This document shows positions 34,259 to 43,658 of a DNA stretch of 64,000 bases, in pieces (positions within the stretch are counted from its first letter, which is position 1; every line of letters begins with the position of its first letter). The notes under the pieces were generated by a model, which worked only from the letters and a program-made list of their open reading frames with translations, did not search any database and had not been told where the DNA came from. The position numbers were made by a program, and so were the translations under genes. Origin of the DNA: Bacteroidota bacterium (lineage in GTDB: Bacteria; Bacteroidota; Ignavibacteria; Kapaibacteriales; HRBIN21); contig JAUQPL010000003.1 in assembly GCA_030550395.1 (NCBI GenBank), positions 154,763 through 218,762 of the forward strand. Direction: 5' to 3'.

Positions 34259-34266
34259 CAAAAATA
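34259..34266 (-). promoter_or_regulatory. -7 box TATTTTTG directly upstream of ddl
   Basis: A perfect TAnnTTTG match on the minus strand lies between the BamA-like stop (34276) and the ddl GTG (34251). Transcription would start at about 34252, producing a leaderless ddl-CBM9 message, or one initiating at the internal GTG 34227. No -33 element was identified. Confidence 0.4.
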
Positions 34267-34275
34267 CAGGCTCCC

Positions 34276-36456
34276 TCAGAAGGCATATCCCAGCCCGAGA
34301 TGCAGCGTCCAGCGTCGTAGCGAAGCAGGACGTTGGAAGAACCAGGGAGCAGTGCGGTTCATAGGATCGTGTAATCGAAAAGCTGCATCTATACGGATGG
34401 GGCCGACATCGGTCAGATATCCCCAACCAATACCGGCCGAGAGAGCAAGATTCCGCACAATGTCACTCAGAGTTGCCGTACCGTAGAGCTCAGGGGTAAG
34501 GCGGTTGTAGGCATTCCCCCAATCTACGAAGGTGACCATCACGAGGTTGTTAATGTAAGGGCTGAGGAAACCTAACGGGAGGGAAGGGAAGCGCCATCGG
34601 AGTTCTATGGAGCCCTCTACCAGCAGGGCTGCGCCGATGTACGAGGCAAGGGGAGAGGGTTGTGCTCCAATACCGCCCGAGACCGGATCCCACAGGCTCC
34701 GTGAGGCCCAGCCTCGGATGCTATTGGCGCCTCCGGCAAAAAAATGCCGGTCATAGGGCACGTATGAATGCGCGCGATTGCGCCACCAAATCCTCCCAGT
34801 CCGCAGCTTAGCAGCCAGAACTGTCCGAGGGGTAAGTGGGGTAAAGCCCAGCAGGAGAAGCTGTGTCCGCAGATACTGGGCTAAGCCGATTACACCTAGT
34901 CCCCCAAGCTCGGTACTCCAGAGAGCGACATGACCGGCAGTCGGTGTTGCTGGATGATCCCGATGATCTGCCCCCATTGTTAAGCTTATGGTGATATCCG
35001 AGGGGGGCAAAAGGCGTTGTCCATTTGCCGTGTAGGTGTAGAGGCGTTCGTATTGGCGGAGGAAGGAAGCCAATTGCGGTACTGTGTCTGCTGCCGCAGC
35101 AGCTTGGCGGTAGTGCAAGGGGCGCTCCGCACGAATGCTTATAGCCAGTTCAGACGTGGTCATCCATGTCCAAGGGGCAAACTCCACTGGAAGGCGGACC
35201 TGCAGGCTCAGGGCTTCTAGCTGGAGGGGTGATGCCAGGAACCGTGTTCCATAGCTCAGTTGAGATTGCACTCCCAGGCGGCGGTGAACGTACGGCAATG
35301 CAAGTCCAACACCCACTTGGAACTCATACTCCAACTGTTTCCGCTCCCAAGCACCAAAGAGATCCCGTAGTGATAGCTGCCCAAATACGCTACCCTTCTC
35401 TGCCCCACCGAAGAGGTTAAGGGCGGACACGTGGGCCTCTATTCCAATGTTCGGGGCACTCTCTAAGGGCGTGCGGTAGATATTTGCGCTGAGCAGTGCG
35501 TCGTGGAAACGACGGTATCGGGTCGTGATGAGCAACTCAACGGTACTATCGTTAGGGGAGGCTGTGGCGTCAATGCGGACGACTTCAAAGACGCCAAGGC
35601 GTAGGAGACGGAGGCGGGTTCGTTCAACGGCGCGGATGTCATACCATTGACCTGGTTGGAACTCCAGACAGAAGCGGCGAATGCGCTCCGTCAAAGGGGG
35701 AGCGTTCGTTGTTGTTTCCCGGAATTCTACCTCTCCAAATCGCTGCCGTGGTCCCGGGGAGAAGTAGATGACGATGCTATCGGTGTTGCGCTCGGGGAAG
35801 ATGAAAATCTGTGGGCGCTGGTAGCTGGCGTGCGGGTAGCCGTGTTCACGTAAGAAGCGTTGGATTGCTTCTGCTTCCTCTATGAGAGCGGGCTCCCGGA
35901 AGCGCGCGCCTGAGCGGAGCCGTTGATAGCGCTGGAGTTGCGTCTGAATATCCCTTGGTAGCTCCTGCAGGCCGGCGTAGACCACTGTATCAATGCGTGC
36001 TGCTGGACCCTCGGTAATAGAGAAGCGGAGGACGCGGGTGCCGTCACTTTCCTTGAGGAATGTAGCCTTAACGTGGGCTTTGTGGAAGCCCTGCTGCATG
36101 TAGAACCGACGGATGGTTTCCTCATCGGCAGCTGCTGTCCGTGGATCGAAAGCGGGCAGTTCTGCTTCCAATTCTGCCAGGTATCGTTGAAGGTATTGAA
36201 GTAGCGAGGAAGGGGTAGCAGGGTTCCGGCGTAGGTGGAGGAAGTAGACCCGTAGTAGGCGGTGGAAAACCCCACGCTGGGCTATTCGGGTCTGGAGGAG
36301 AGTTCGGAGTTCGTCATCGGTGAAGGCGGTGTTGCCGTGAAACTCGATCCGATCAATGAGCTCTGCTTGAGGATGGGATGAGACTTGTCCAAGGGCGGGC
36401 AGTGCACAATATGTGCAGACAAGCCACCGTGACCATACGCCCCGGAGGGCTCTCAT
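34276..36456 (-). CDS. BamA/TamA-like outer membrane protein (POTRA + 16-strand barrel)
   Basis: The 726-residue protein is an Omp85-superfamily member. A signal peptide follows the ATG at 36456 (RWLVCTYCALPALGQ). Several POTRA-like repeats come next (IDRIEFHGNTAFTDDELRTL, FSITEGPAARIDTVVYAG, VEFRETTTNAP with LRLLRLGVFEVVRIDA). The beta-barrel contains the lid-loop-like FFAGGANSIRGWASRSLWD and ends in LHLGLGYAF with terminal Phe. It resembles the TamA-like surface antigen found in Bacteroidota that is separate from the essential BamA. It probably inserts or translocates outer membrane proteins or lipids. The longer frame to 36657 is not used. Confidence 0.88.
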   Translation of the reverse strand: MRALRGVWSRWLVCTYCALPALGQVSSHPQAELIDRIEFHGNTAFTDDELRTLLQTRIAQRGVFHRLLRVYFLHLRRNPATPSSLLQYLQRYLAELEAELPAFDPRTAAADEETIRRFYMQQGFHKAHVKATFLKESDGTRVLRFSITEGPAARIDTVVYAGLQELPRDIQTQLQRYQRLRSGARFREPALIEEAEAIQRFLREHGYPHASYQRPQIFIFPERNTDSIVIYFSPGPRQRFGEVEFRETTTNAPPLTERIRRFCLEFQPGQWYDIRAVERTRLRLLRLGVFEVVRIDATASPNDSTVELLITTRYRRFHDALLSANIYRTPLESAPNIGIEAHVSALNLFGGAEKGSVFGQLSLRDLFGAWERKQLEYEFQVGVGLALPYVHRRLGVQSQLSYGTRFLASPLQLEALSLQVRLPVEFAPWTWMTTSELAISIRAERPLHYRQAAAAADTVPQLASFLRQYERLYTYTANGQRLLPPSDITISLTMGADHRDHPATPTAGHVALWSTELGGLGVIGLAQYLRTQLLLLGFTPLTPRTVLAAKLRTGRIWWRNRAHSYVPYDRHFFAGGANSIRGWASRSLWDPVSGGIGAQPSPLASYIGAALLVEGSIELRWRFPSLPLGFLSPYINNLVMVTFVDWGNAYNRLTPELYGTATLSDIVRNLALSAGIGWGYLTDVGPIRIDAAFRLHDPMNRTAPWFFQRPASLRRWTLHLGLGYAF

Positions 36457-36487
36457 GGGCAGGGGAAGCCTTGCTTGCAGCTGGGTT

Positions 36488-36727
36488 TCAGTATTCTTCC
36501 TCTGACTCTTCGTCTTCGTCCAGATAATCGGGCAACTGATAGTCCTCCCACTCTGGCCAGATGTCTTCAATGCCTTCGTAGACAGTTTCGTCATCGGGTA
36601 ATTCCCGCAGGTTTTCAATAACCTGCATTGGGGCTCCGCTCCGCTCGGCGTAATCAAGGAGCTCTTCCTTCGTCGCTGGCCAGGGGGCGTCTTCCAGCCA
36701 TGCAGCTAATTCAGGGGTCCAGAACAT
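36488..36727 (-). CDS. DUF2795 domain protein
   Basis: This small acidic protein of 79 residues starts at the ATG at 36727; the frame reaches 36787 without credible sequence. The segment WLEDAPWPATKEELLDYAERSG followed by PMQVIENLRELPDDETVYEGIEDIW matches DUF2795, a widespread helical domain of unknown function. In that family a phrase like P-A-T-K-x-E-L-x-x-Y-A precedes LxxLPxxxY. The C-terminus is strongly acidic (DEDEESEEEY). It is likely cytoplasmic. It lies 31 bp upstream of the BamA-like gene and divergent from the M16 peptidase. Confidence 0.75.
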   Translation of the reverse strand: MFWTPELAAWLEDAPWPATKEELLDYAERSGAPMQVIENLRELPDDETVYEGIEDIWPEWEDYQLPDYLDEDEESEEEY

Positions 36728-36843
36728 GGTGTTGCCAATGGTGGACCAACATACTGCAGGAGGATGGCAGCGGCGATAGTCGGACAATGCCGCACTCTTA
36801 TTGTATCTTCGTAGCTTCGTGTCAGTGTGGAGCCCTCCATGCT

Positions 36844-38103
36844 ATGCTGCCGCTTACTTACCATCGATTCCCCAGCGGATTAGAATTGGTGCTTGTCGAA
36901 CACCGGCGAGCACCACTGGTGGCGCTGGTGGTCCTCTATCGTGTTGGGTCCCAAGACGAGGAACCTTCCCAGGCAGGTATAGCTCATGTGGTAGAACATT
37001 TGGCTTTCGGGACTTCTGCGTATTTGGGGCGCGAGGAGTTTGACCAATATTGCTCCGATGCGGGAGGGACGAACAATGCGATGACGACGTATAGTTACAC
37101 CCTCTACACCATGCTGCTGCCGGCATATCAGCTGCCCCTTGGGCTCTGGCTGGAGGGGAGCCGTCTGCGGGGACTTGCTTTTACCGATGAGGAATTCCGT
37201 ACGCAGCAGCAGGTTATCCTGGAAGAGCTGAAGGAGACGGTTTACAACCAACCTTATGGGCGCTGGCGAGAAGTCCAGCTCCAGTATGCTTTCGCAGCCG
37301 GATGCCCGTACCACTGGGAAGTGTACGGTACATTGGAGACAGTGGGGGCGCTCACAGTGGAAGATGCCCGTAAATTCGCCCGCCAATACTACCATCCGGC
37401 AAATGCTGTGCTTGTCATCTGTGGGGACATTGATACTCCCAGGGCTTTAGAGTTAGCCGAGCAATATCTTGGTGAGATTCCTGCCCCGGACGTGTGTGGA
37501 GAGCGTCGGGGCTTTTCGTCGGAGTGCTGCCGAGGAAATGTTGTTGCGGTCTTAGAGGATGAGGTTCCTCTGCCCGCGGTTTCATTGGCTTTTCACTGCT
37601 CGGGGTACACTGCGCCGGAGTACTTCTCTTTGGCTGCTCTGGCAGGACTGCTCGGTGGAGGACGGAGTAGCCGTCTTTATCGCACTTTTGTGCTCCAGAG
37701 TGGATGTGCCCGAGAGGTAGGGGCTTTCTTGGATGCGCGGCAGTGGGCCTCTTTGCTGACTTGCTATGCTATTGCAAGCTCGCCGACACTGCCGGCATCC
37801 GAGCTTGAGGAACGCCTGTGGCGGGCTCTCAGGGAGCTCTGTGCCAATGGTATTACGGCGGAAGAGATGGAAAGGGTGCGAAATCAACTGCGGACAATCC
37901 ATGCAGAGCACCTTCAGCATCCTCTGGGTATCGCCCATGAAGTTGCTTTCGGTACGGCATTCTGGGGGGATGCGGAGCGCCCCTTCCGAGTGTTGGAGGA
38001 GTATGAGCGGCTGAAGCCGGAAGAGATGGTAGAATGGGCACGCCGGATTTTCGTTCCAGAGCGCGCAGTCACAACCTTCGTTCTCCCGCACCAGAAGCAA
38101 TAG
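36844..38103 (+). CDS. M16-family zinc metallopeptidase
   Basis: This is a 419-residue pitrilysin/processing-peptidase-like protease. The inverted zinc motif HVVEH (residues 48-52, in GIAHVVEHLAFGT) is intact, with the third ligand Glu in QQVILEELKE at about residues 127-130. The second, non-catalytic half contains GYTAPEYFSLAALAGLLGGGRSSRLYR. The ATG at 36844 begins the family-typical MLPLTYHRFPSGLELVLVEH. The open frame upstream to 36628 crosses the divergent DUF2795 gene and is rejected. No signal peptide is present. Substrates are probably peptides; single-chain bacterial members act as dimers. Confidence 0.92.
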   Translation: MLPLTYHRFPSGLELVLVEHRRAPLVALVVLYRVGSQDEEPSQAGIAHVVEHLAFGTSAYLGREEFDQYCSDAGGTNNAMTTYSYTLYTMLLPAYQLPLGLWLEGSRLRGLAFTDEEFRTQQQVILEELKETVYNQPYGRWREVQLQYAFAAGCPYHWEVYGTLETVGALTVEDARKFARQYYHPANAVLVICGDIDTPRALELAEQYLGEIPAPDVCGERRGFSSECCRGNVVAVLEDEVPLPAVSLAFHCSGYTAPEYFSLAALAGLLGGGRSSRLYRTFVLQSGCAREVGAFLDARQWASLLTCYAIASSPTLPASELEERLWRALRELCANGITAEEMERVRNQLRTIHAEHLQHPLGIAHEVAFGTAFWGDAERPFRVLEEYERLKPEEMVEWARRIFVPERAVTTFVLPHQKQ

Positions 38104-38125
38104 TGCCTGTTTGCAGCATTTGCAA

Positions 38126-38848
38126 ATGGGAATGAGACACCGCAGATTTTGGCGCTTCCTCTTGGCTGTTGTGCTCGTTTTAGCTGTGGGTTGGCTGTTG
38201 GACCAGGTGTTCCTTCCTGCGCTCGTCCATTCTCGCCCTGCCGTGCGGATGCCATCCGTTGTCGGTATCCCGTTGCAACAAGCAGTGGAGCTGTTGACTC
38301 AGGAAGGCTTCGTGGTGCATCAAATTCACTACGAGCCAAGTCCCGTTGTGCCTGAAGGGCACGTTGTGCGTCAGGTTCCCTATGCTGGGGCTGAGGTGCG
38401 GAAGGGACGTCGCGTGTACTTGACGGTGAGTACAGGGCTGCGGAGCGTGACGATGCCATCTGTCCGAGGGCTTCCATATCGGGAAGTGCAAATCCAGCTC
38501 CTGAGCCGAGGGTTACGGTTGGGAGAGGTCCTCTATACCTACAATGACAGCATCCCGGCAGGGTTGGTCGTGTGGCAGAGTATTCCCCCGCAGCAGGCCG
38601 TTTCCGTCGGGACCAGCGTGGATATCGTCGTCAGCCAGGGTCCACGACCCTCTGTCAGTGTTCCATCGCTGGTTGCTCTGTCGTTGGAGAAAGCAGAGCA
38701 GGTCTTGCTCCGGGCTGGACTGCGGCTGGGGACGGTGACGTTTGCTTTTGATGAGACCTTTCTGCCCAATACAGTTATCGCACAGTCACCGATTGCAGGA
38801 GAGATTGTTCCTCCAGGTACGGCTGTTTCTGTGACGGTAGCGCGGTGA
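38126..38848 (+). CDS. Membrane-anchored PASTA-domain protein
   Basis: This protein of about 240 residues has one N-terminal TM helix (FLLAVVLVLAVGWLLDQVFL, about residues 9-28) and three PASTA repeats. The repeats begin at VRMPSVVGIPLQQAVELL, VTMPSVRGLPYREVQIQLL and VSVPSLVALSLEKAEQVLL. PASTA modules bind peptidoglycan fragments; here no kinase or penicillin-binding domain is fused. The start could be ATG at 38126 or 38132 (TTG at 38111 is less likely), and none has a strong ribosome binding site. It follows the M16 gene by 22 bp and precedes a ~100-bp gap before queG. Confidence 0.85.
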   Translation: MGMRHRRFWRFLLAVVLVLAVGWLLDQVFLPALVHSRPAVRMPSVVGIPLQQAVELLTQEGFVVHQIHYEPSPVVPEGHVVRQVPYAGAEVRKGRRVYLTVSTGLRSVTMPSVRGLPYREVQIQLLSRGLRLGEVLYTYNDSIPAGLVVWQSIPPQQAVSVGTSVDIVVSQGPRPSVSVPSLVALSLEKAEQVLLRAGLRLGTVTFAFDETFLPNTVIAQSPIAGEIVPPGTAVSVTVAR

Positions 38849-38951
38849 ACCGTTGTGTTCAGACGACAATCCAGGGGATGCCCTTTGGCGAGGGGAAAGA
38901 CGTTGTGGGAACATACGTCCATTGTCCTGTGAGTAGCCTGCGCTCGAGGAG

Positions 38952-39950
38952 ATGATGGACGCAGACGAACGGCGACGGCGTACAGAAGCAGTCAAAGAGC
39001 TTGCTCGGCGGCTTGGCTTCTGTGAGGTGGGGGTTGCCAGAGCAGAGCCATTAGAGCCAGAGTTCTCTCGGTATTTGGCATGGCTTCAGCAAGGCTACCA
39101 TGCAACGATGGCGTATATGGAGCGAGACCCGGAGCGCCGTGCCGATGTGCGGCGTCTGCTGCCGACGGCTCGGAGCGTGCTCGTGGTGGCATATAACTAC
39201 TACACACCTGTGCAGCACACGGCTTTCCAGCACGCGCCAGACCGTTACGGTAAGCTCTCTCGCTATGCCTGGGGAGAGGATTACCATGAGGTGCTGCGCC
39301 CGAAACTGCAGACATTGGCAACCGAGATTGCCCAGCTCTTCCCGAAAGCAGAAAGTCGCTACTATGTGGACACGGGTCCTGTTTTAGAGAAAGCCTGGGC
39401 AGTTCGGGCAGGAATTGGCTGGCAAGGGAAACACTCCAACATCATTTCCCGCCGCTATGGCTCGTGGCTTTTCTTGGGGGTTATCATTACCTCGGCGGAA
39501 CTGGAGCCGGATGAGCCGATACGGGACTACTGTGGGACGTGCACGGCTTGCATCCAGGCATGTCCGACAGGGGCAATCGTACAGCCGTATGTTGTCGATG
39601 CCCGTCGCTGCCTCTCCTACTGGACGATAGAGGCAAAGCCGGAGATACCCATTCCGGACGATGTCGCTGAGCGGATGGAGGGATGGATCTTTGGCTGTGA
39701 CATCTGCCAGGAGGTCTGCCCTTGGAATCGTTTTCAGAGGCCAACCGATGAACCCGCCTTCGCCCCGCGGTTCGGTGAGACCTGCCTGGAGCTGGAGGAG
39801 GTGCTGATGATGTCAGAGGAGGACTTTCGCCAGCGCTTCCGAAAAAGCCCTGTCAAACGTCCTAAGCGTGCTGGATTACAGCGTAATGCCCGAGCTTGGA
39901 AGCGAGTTGTCTCACTTTCGGTTGAAAGCCATGCAGACGGAACACCATGA
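38952..39950 (+). CDS. queG: Epoxyqueuosine reductase QueG
   Basis: This cobalamin-dependent iron-sulfur enzyme performs the last step of queuosine synthesis on tRNA. The 332 residues contain the N-terminal cobalamin-binding domain (AYMERDPERRADVRRLLP, then SVLVVAYNYYTP). Two 4Fe-4S clusters are bound by CGTCTACIQACPTGAI and CDICQEVCPWN. GWQGKHSNIISRRYGSWLFLG is also diagnostic. Tandem ATGs lie at 38952 and 38955, with GAGGAG better spaced for the second. The last 20 bp overlap trxB. It needs B12, consistent with a BtuB-like receptor in the genome, though no link is shown. Confidence 0.94.
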   Translation: MMDADERRRRTEAVKELARRLGFCEVGVARAEPLEPEFSRYLAWLQQGYHATMAYMERDPERRADVRRLLPTARSVLVVAYNYYTPVQHTAFQHAPDRYGKLSRYAWGEDYHEVLRPKLQTLATEIAQLFPKAESRYYVDTGPVLEKAWAVRAGIGWQGKHSNIISRRYGSWLFLGVIITSAELEPDEPIRDYCGTCTACIQACPTGAIVQPYVVDARRCLSYWTIEAKPEIPIPDDVAERMEGWIFGCDICQEVCPWNRFQRPTDEPAFAPRFGETCLELEEVLMMSEEDFRQRFRKSPVKRPKRAGLQRNARAWKRVVSLSVESHADGTP

Positions 39951-40917
39951 AGTCGCCATTCTCGGTGCCGGCCCGGCGGGACTGACCGCGGCCATTTATG
40001 CAGCACGGGCACGTTTGGACACTGTAGTCTTTGAAGGTCCGCAGCCCGGTGGGCAGTTGACGATTACCACGGAGGTGGAGAATTACCCTGGTTTTGAGCA
40101 TGGGATTCTGGGGCCAGAGCTTATGGACCTTTTCCGTCGGCAAGCCCATCGTTTCGGAGCGCGTTCTCTCTACGAAACGATCACTCGGGTGGATTTCCAT
40201 CAGTATCCTTTCGTGCTATGGTCCGATGCGGGGAAGGCTTATACAGCTGAAGCCGTCATTGTGGCCACAGGAGCCTCGGCAAAGCGACTCGGTGTCCCGG
40301 GGGAAGCGGAGTATATGGGCTACGGTATCTCGGCGTGTGCGACCTGCGATGGCTTTTTCTTCCGAGATCAGCACGTCTACGTTATCGGCGGAGGTGATAC
40401 GGCAATGGAGGAGGCTCTCTTCCTGACCCGCTTCGCCCGACAGGTGACCATTATCCACCGAAGGCAGGAATTCCGTGCATCCAAGATCATGCAGGAGCGT
40501 GTCCGTAGCAATCCGAAAATTGACTTTTTGCTGGACACTGTCGTGGAGGAGTTCCTCGGCGAGCAACGCGAGGGGGTGCGCCGCTTAACGCACATTCGCG
40601 TCCGCAACGTCCGCACGGGCGAGCGGCAAGTTTTGCCCGCCGATGGGGTCTTTGTGGCCATTGGACACCAGCCCAACACGGAGATCTTCCGGGGCTTTCT
40701 GGAAATGGACGAGCAAGGCTATATCATCACCCAACCACGAAGTACGCACACGAACATTCCAGGGGTTTTTGCCTGCGGCGATGTTCAAGATAGAGTTTAT
40801 CGGCAGGCGGTGACGGCTGCCGGGAGCGGGTGCATGGCCGCTATCGATGCAGAGCGCTGGTTGGAAGCCCGCCGACACGAGCGCGGGAAAGTTGCCTCAG
40901 AAAGGCTTATCGCGTGA
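39931..40917 (+). CDS. trxB: Thioredoxin reductase TrxB
   Basis: This 328-residue flavoprotein reduces thioredoxin with NADPH. The FAD-binding VAILGAGPAGLTAAIYAARA is at residues 8-27, and the redox-active CATC (residues 136-139) lies in GISACATCDGFFF. The NADPH-binding YVIGGGDTAMEEALFL follows, and the second FAD motif GVFACGDVQDRVYRQAVTAA is near the end. I start at the ATG 39931, overlapping queG by 20 bp. An open frame back to 39868 is not used. It is convergent with the ROK kinase gene, with 9 bp between stops. Confidence 0.96.
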   Translation: MQTEHHEVAILGAGPAGLTAAIYAARARLDTVVFEGPQPGGQLTITTEVENYPGFEHGILGPELMDLFRRQAHRFGARSLYETITRVDFHQYPFVLWSDAGKAYTAEAVIVATGASAKRLGVPGEAEYMGYGISACATCDGFFFRDQHVYVIGGGDTAMEEALFLTRFARQVTIIHRRQEFRASKIMQERVRSNPKIDFLLDTVVEEFLGEQREGVRRLTHIRVRNVRTGERQVLPADGVFVAIGHQPNTEIFRGFLEMDEQGYIITQPRSTHTNIPGVFACGDVQDRVYRQAVTAAGSGCMAAIDAERWLEARRHERGKVASERLIA

Positions 40918-40926
40918 AGGGTAATT

Positions 40927-41796
40927 CTACTGACCATAGCCCAGAGCCAGCGCCACAGCACCCCAGAGAGCCGTTTCGTACCCTAGGCAGCTAATGCTTA
41001 TCTCCGGCATGGGTACAAGGTGGAGGTTCCTCCGCAGCACGTTCGAAAGCGAGGCGAGAAAGCGCGAACCGGCGTGGAAGGCGATGCCTCCCCCGAGCAC
41101 AATCCGGCGAGGGGCATAAAGCGTTGCTACGTTGCGAAGTCCGTGCCCGAGAATTCGTCCGACGATCTCCCATGCGCTGTCGGGAAGTTCGGCAGGAGGT
41201 CGTCCATAGCGGCGTTCCAGTGCCGGTCCACAGATGAGAGATTCCAAGCAGTTCAAAGCTCCGCAGGCGCAGCGGACCGGTTCGGGATCCCCGAATTCAT
41301 TCGGCACCACCTGATGTCCCAACTCCGGGTGGGCTCCTTCAGCCCCTCGGTAAAGCATTCCTTCAATCAGAAGTGACCCGCCGACACCGGTACTGAGAGT
41401 TACGTACGCCAGCGGACTTTCCCGAACGCCGCCGATATACCATTCTCCGAGAGCAGCAGCATCTGTGTCCACCTCAATCCGACAAGGGCAGCGGAAATGC
41501 TCCTCCAGGATGTCCCGGAGCGGAACATCCCGCCATTCAGGCTGGTGGAGTGGGGAGACCGTTCCCCGCTTTCGGTCAATTGGACCGCCGATGCTGACCC
41601 CAATGCCAGCAATGGGTGCTCTACCGGCTACGGAGGCGATTCCATTCCGTAACTGCTCCAGTCCAGCCGAGAGCGAAAGTGGTGTGGGGAACCTCCACCG
41701 ATGGATTGGACGCCCATCGGCAGAGCAGGCAAGAAGCGCGGTCTTTGTTCCTCCAATGTCTACGCCAATGTAGACTGGGCTTATCCCAGAAGCCAT
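40927..41796 (-). CDS. ROK-family sugar kinase / glucokinase
   Basis: This 289-residue ROK protein starts with the phosphate-binding YIGVDIGGTKTALLACSADG. The catalytic Asp lies in RIEVDTDAAALGEW and the glycine turn in VTLSTGVGGSLLIEG. The zinc-site sequence HPELGHQVV with RCACGALNCLESLI is the ROK signature (CxCGxxxCxE). There is no DNA-binding domain, so it is an enzyme rather than a repressor, probably glucokinase or N-acetylhexosamine kinase. The ATG at 41796 overlaps feoB by 16 bp; the frame extends to 41919 in feoB without meaning. Confidence 0.88.
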   Translation of the reverse strand: MASGISPVYIGVDIGGTKTALLACSADGRPIHRWRFPTPLSLSAGLEQLRNGIASVAGRAPIAGIGVSIGGPIDRKRGTVSPLHQPEWRDVPLRDILEEHFRCPCRIEVDTDAAALGEWYIGGVRESPLAYVTLSTGVGGSLLIEGMLYRGAEGAHPELGHQVVPNEFGDPEPVRCACGALNCLESLICGPALERRYGRPPAELPDSAWEIVGRILGHGLRNVATLYAPRRIVLGGGIAFHAGSRFLASLSNVLRRNLHLVPMPEISISCLGYETALWGAVALALGYGQ

Positions 41797-43658
41797 CGGG
41801 CTGCCTGGTAGACCAGGAAGCTTAGGCAATATGCTAAAGCGAACGTGTATCCAAGCGCCAGTGCTACCCACCGCCACGAGCCGCTTTCGCGACGCAAGAC
41901 AGCCATCGTTGAGATGCACTGGAGGGCATAGACATAGAAGGTCAAGAGGCTGAGGGCGACTGGTATCGGGAGAGTTTGGGCAAGAACGTGTCGCAACGTG
42001 CCTTCAGCCGCTTCTACATCGATGGCATAGAGCTGTCCGAGGAAGGAGATAAACACCTCGCGAGCGGCAAAGCTTCCCAGGATAGCAACGGTTATCTTCC
42101 AATCGAAACCCAGTGGGGCGAAAAGCGGTTGCAGCAGGTGCCCAATCTGCCCGGCGAGCGAATTCTCCAGTTGAAGTCGTTGGGCCTCCAATGGGGGAGT
42201 CCCGGGCGGGACAGAGACGGGCGGGATTTCCGTGAGCGCCCAGAGCACAATAGAGAGAGCCAAAATGATGGTGCCAGCCGTGTGGATGAACGCCCAGGTG
42301 CTGCTCCACGTTCGTCCCAGGACAGTACGCCATGCTGGGAGGCGGTAGGGGGGTAGCTCCAGGATAAACGGCGCCTTTGCCCCACGAAGCAGTGTGTGTC
42401 GGAGAAGCCATGCTATGATCAAACCTGTCCCCGCTCCCAACAGGTAGAGCCCCATCATGACGAGTGCTTGTGCCGAGATTACTCCACCGACGGAGACCGG
42501 TGGGATGGTTGCGGTAATTAGCAGAGTGTACACTGGCAGCCGTGCCGAACAGGTCATAAGCGGGATGATGAGCATCGTTGTCAGCCGTTCTTGCCATGAG
42601 GGGATGACACGGGTGGAGAGGATGGCGGGAATAGCACAGGCGAAGCCCCCCAGGAGCGGGAAAAACGCCCGTCCCTGCAGTCCGAAGCTACCCAAAAAGC
42701 GATCTACCACAAACGCAGCCCGGGCAAAGTATCCACTGTCCTCTAGGAGGGTCAGCAGGAAGTAGAGCAGTGCAATTTGCGGGAGGAATACCACTACCGC
42801 CCCAACTCCCCCAAGGATACCGTGGGAGAGGAAGTTCCGCAGTATCCCCTCCGGTAGGGTGTTTTCTACCATTTGCTGGAGCCAGCCAATCCCCGCCTCC
42901 AAAGCCTCCATTCCAGGCTGTGCCAATGTAAAGATGGCTTGGAAGAAGAGCATCATGACCATCGCAAAAAGTATCAGTCCCCATACGGGATGGAGGGCTA
43001 CCTGGTCTATGCGCTCTGAGCGGGTGTCAGGTCTGGGGAAATGGAGGACAGCGGCAGAAAGCTCCCGTGCCCATTGGTAGCGCTCTTCTACGGAGGCATC
43101 CGGGGGAAGAGGGAGGAAGGGGATTCCCCATGGTTCCCATGCTAGCGCCGACCGGCGTATTTCCTCAATGCCGATACCTCTCCGCCCGACGACAGTAAAG
43201 ACAGGTATGCCCAGCCGGCGCTCTAGCTCTTCCACATCTAACACGCCTCCCCGGGCCTTGAGCTCGTCAATCATGGTGATGACAAGCGCCGTAGGCAGAT
43301 GGAGTGGTGCTACCCAAGAGAGAAGAACCAGTCCGCGTTCCAGTTGGGTTCCATCTACAATGACCAGAAGCCGGTCTGGAGTAGGAGCATCCGGCAGTTC
43401 CCCACGGAGAAATCTTACGGCGAGGTGTTCATCTTCGCTCTTTGGCGAGAGGCTGTAGATGCCTGGTAAGTCAACAAATGCAACAGAATGCCCGTCGCGA
43501 TGGACCCATCCGACAAACGGTGCGATGGTCACGCCTGGGTAGTTTGCTGTTCGTTGCCGGAAACCGGTCAGAGCGTTGAACACAGTGGATTTCCCACTGT
43601 TCGGGAGTCCAACCAAGGCAATCGTATGAGAGCTCCTCTCAGGAGCTGCGGTAAGCAT
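41781..43658 (-). CDS. feoB: Ferrous iron transporter FeoB
   Basis: This 625-residue inner membrane Fe(II) importer has a cytoplasmic G domain: G1 LVGLPNSGKSTVFNAL, G2 region NYPGVTIAPFVG, G3 FVDLPGIYSLSP, and a G4-like TMIDELKARGG where other FeoB proteins have NxxD. The membrane part contains the paired gate regions with LLEDSGYFARAAFVVDR, PLLGGFACAIPAILSTRVI, and later AAREVFISFLGQLY. I use the ATG at 43658, with GGAG upstream, overlapping the feoA stop by 20 bp. The longer frame to 43790 lies in feoA. It is slightly short but complete. Confidence 0.94.
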   Translation of the reverse strand: MLTAAPERSSHTIALVGLPNSGKSTVFNALTGFRQRTANYPGVTIAPFVGWVHRDGHSVAFVDLPGIYSLSPKSEDEHLAVRFLRGELPDAPTPDRLLVIVDGTQLERGLVLLSWVAPLHLPTALVITMIDELKARGGVLDVEELERRLGIPVFTVVGRRGIGIEEIRRSALAWEPWGIPFLPLPPDASVEERYQWARELSAAVLHFPRPDTRSERIDQVALHPVWGLILFAMVMMLFFQAIFTLAQPGMEALEAGIGWLQQMVENTLPEGILRNFLSHGILGGVGAVVVFLPQIALLYFLLTLLEDSGYFARAAFVVDRFLGSFGLQGRAFFPLLGGFACAIPAILSTRVIPSWQERLTTMLIIPLMTCSARLPVYTLLITATIPPVSVGGVISAQALVMMGLYLLGAGTGLIIAWLLRHTLLRGAKAPFILELPPYRLPAWRTVLGRTWSSTWAFIHTAGTIILALSIVLWALTEIPPVSVPPGTPPLEAQRLQLENSLAGQIGHLLQPLFAPLGFDWKITVAILGSFAAREVFISFLGQLYAIDVEAAEGTLRHVLAQTLPIPVALSLLTFYVYALQCISTMAVLRRESGSWRWVALALGYTFALAYCLSFLVYQAARWLLG

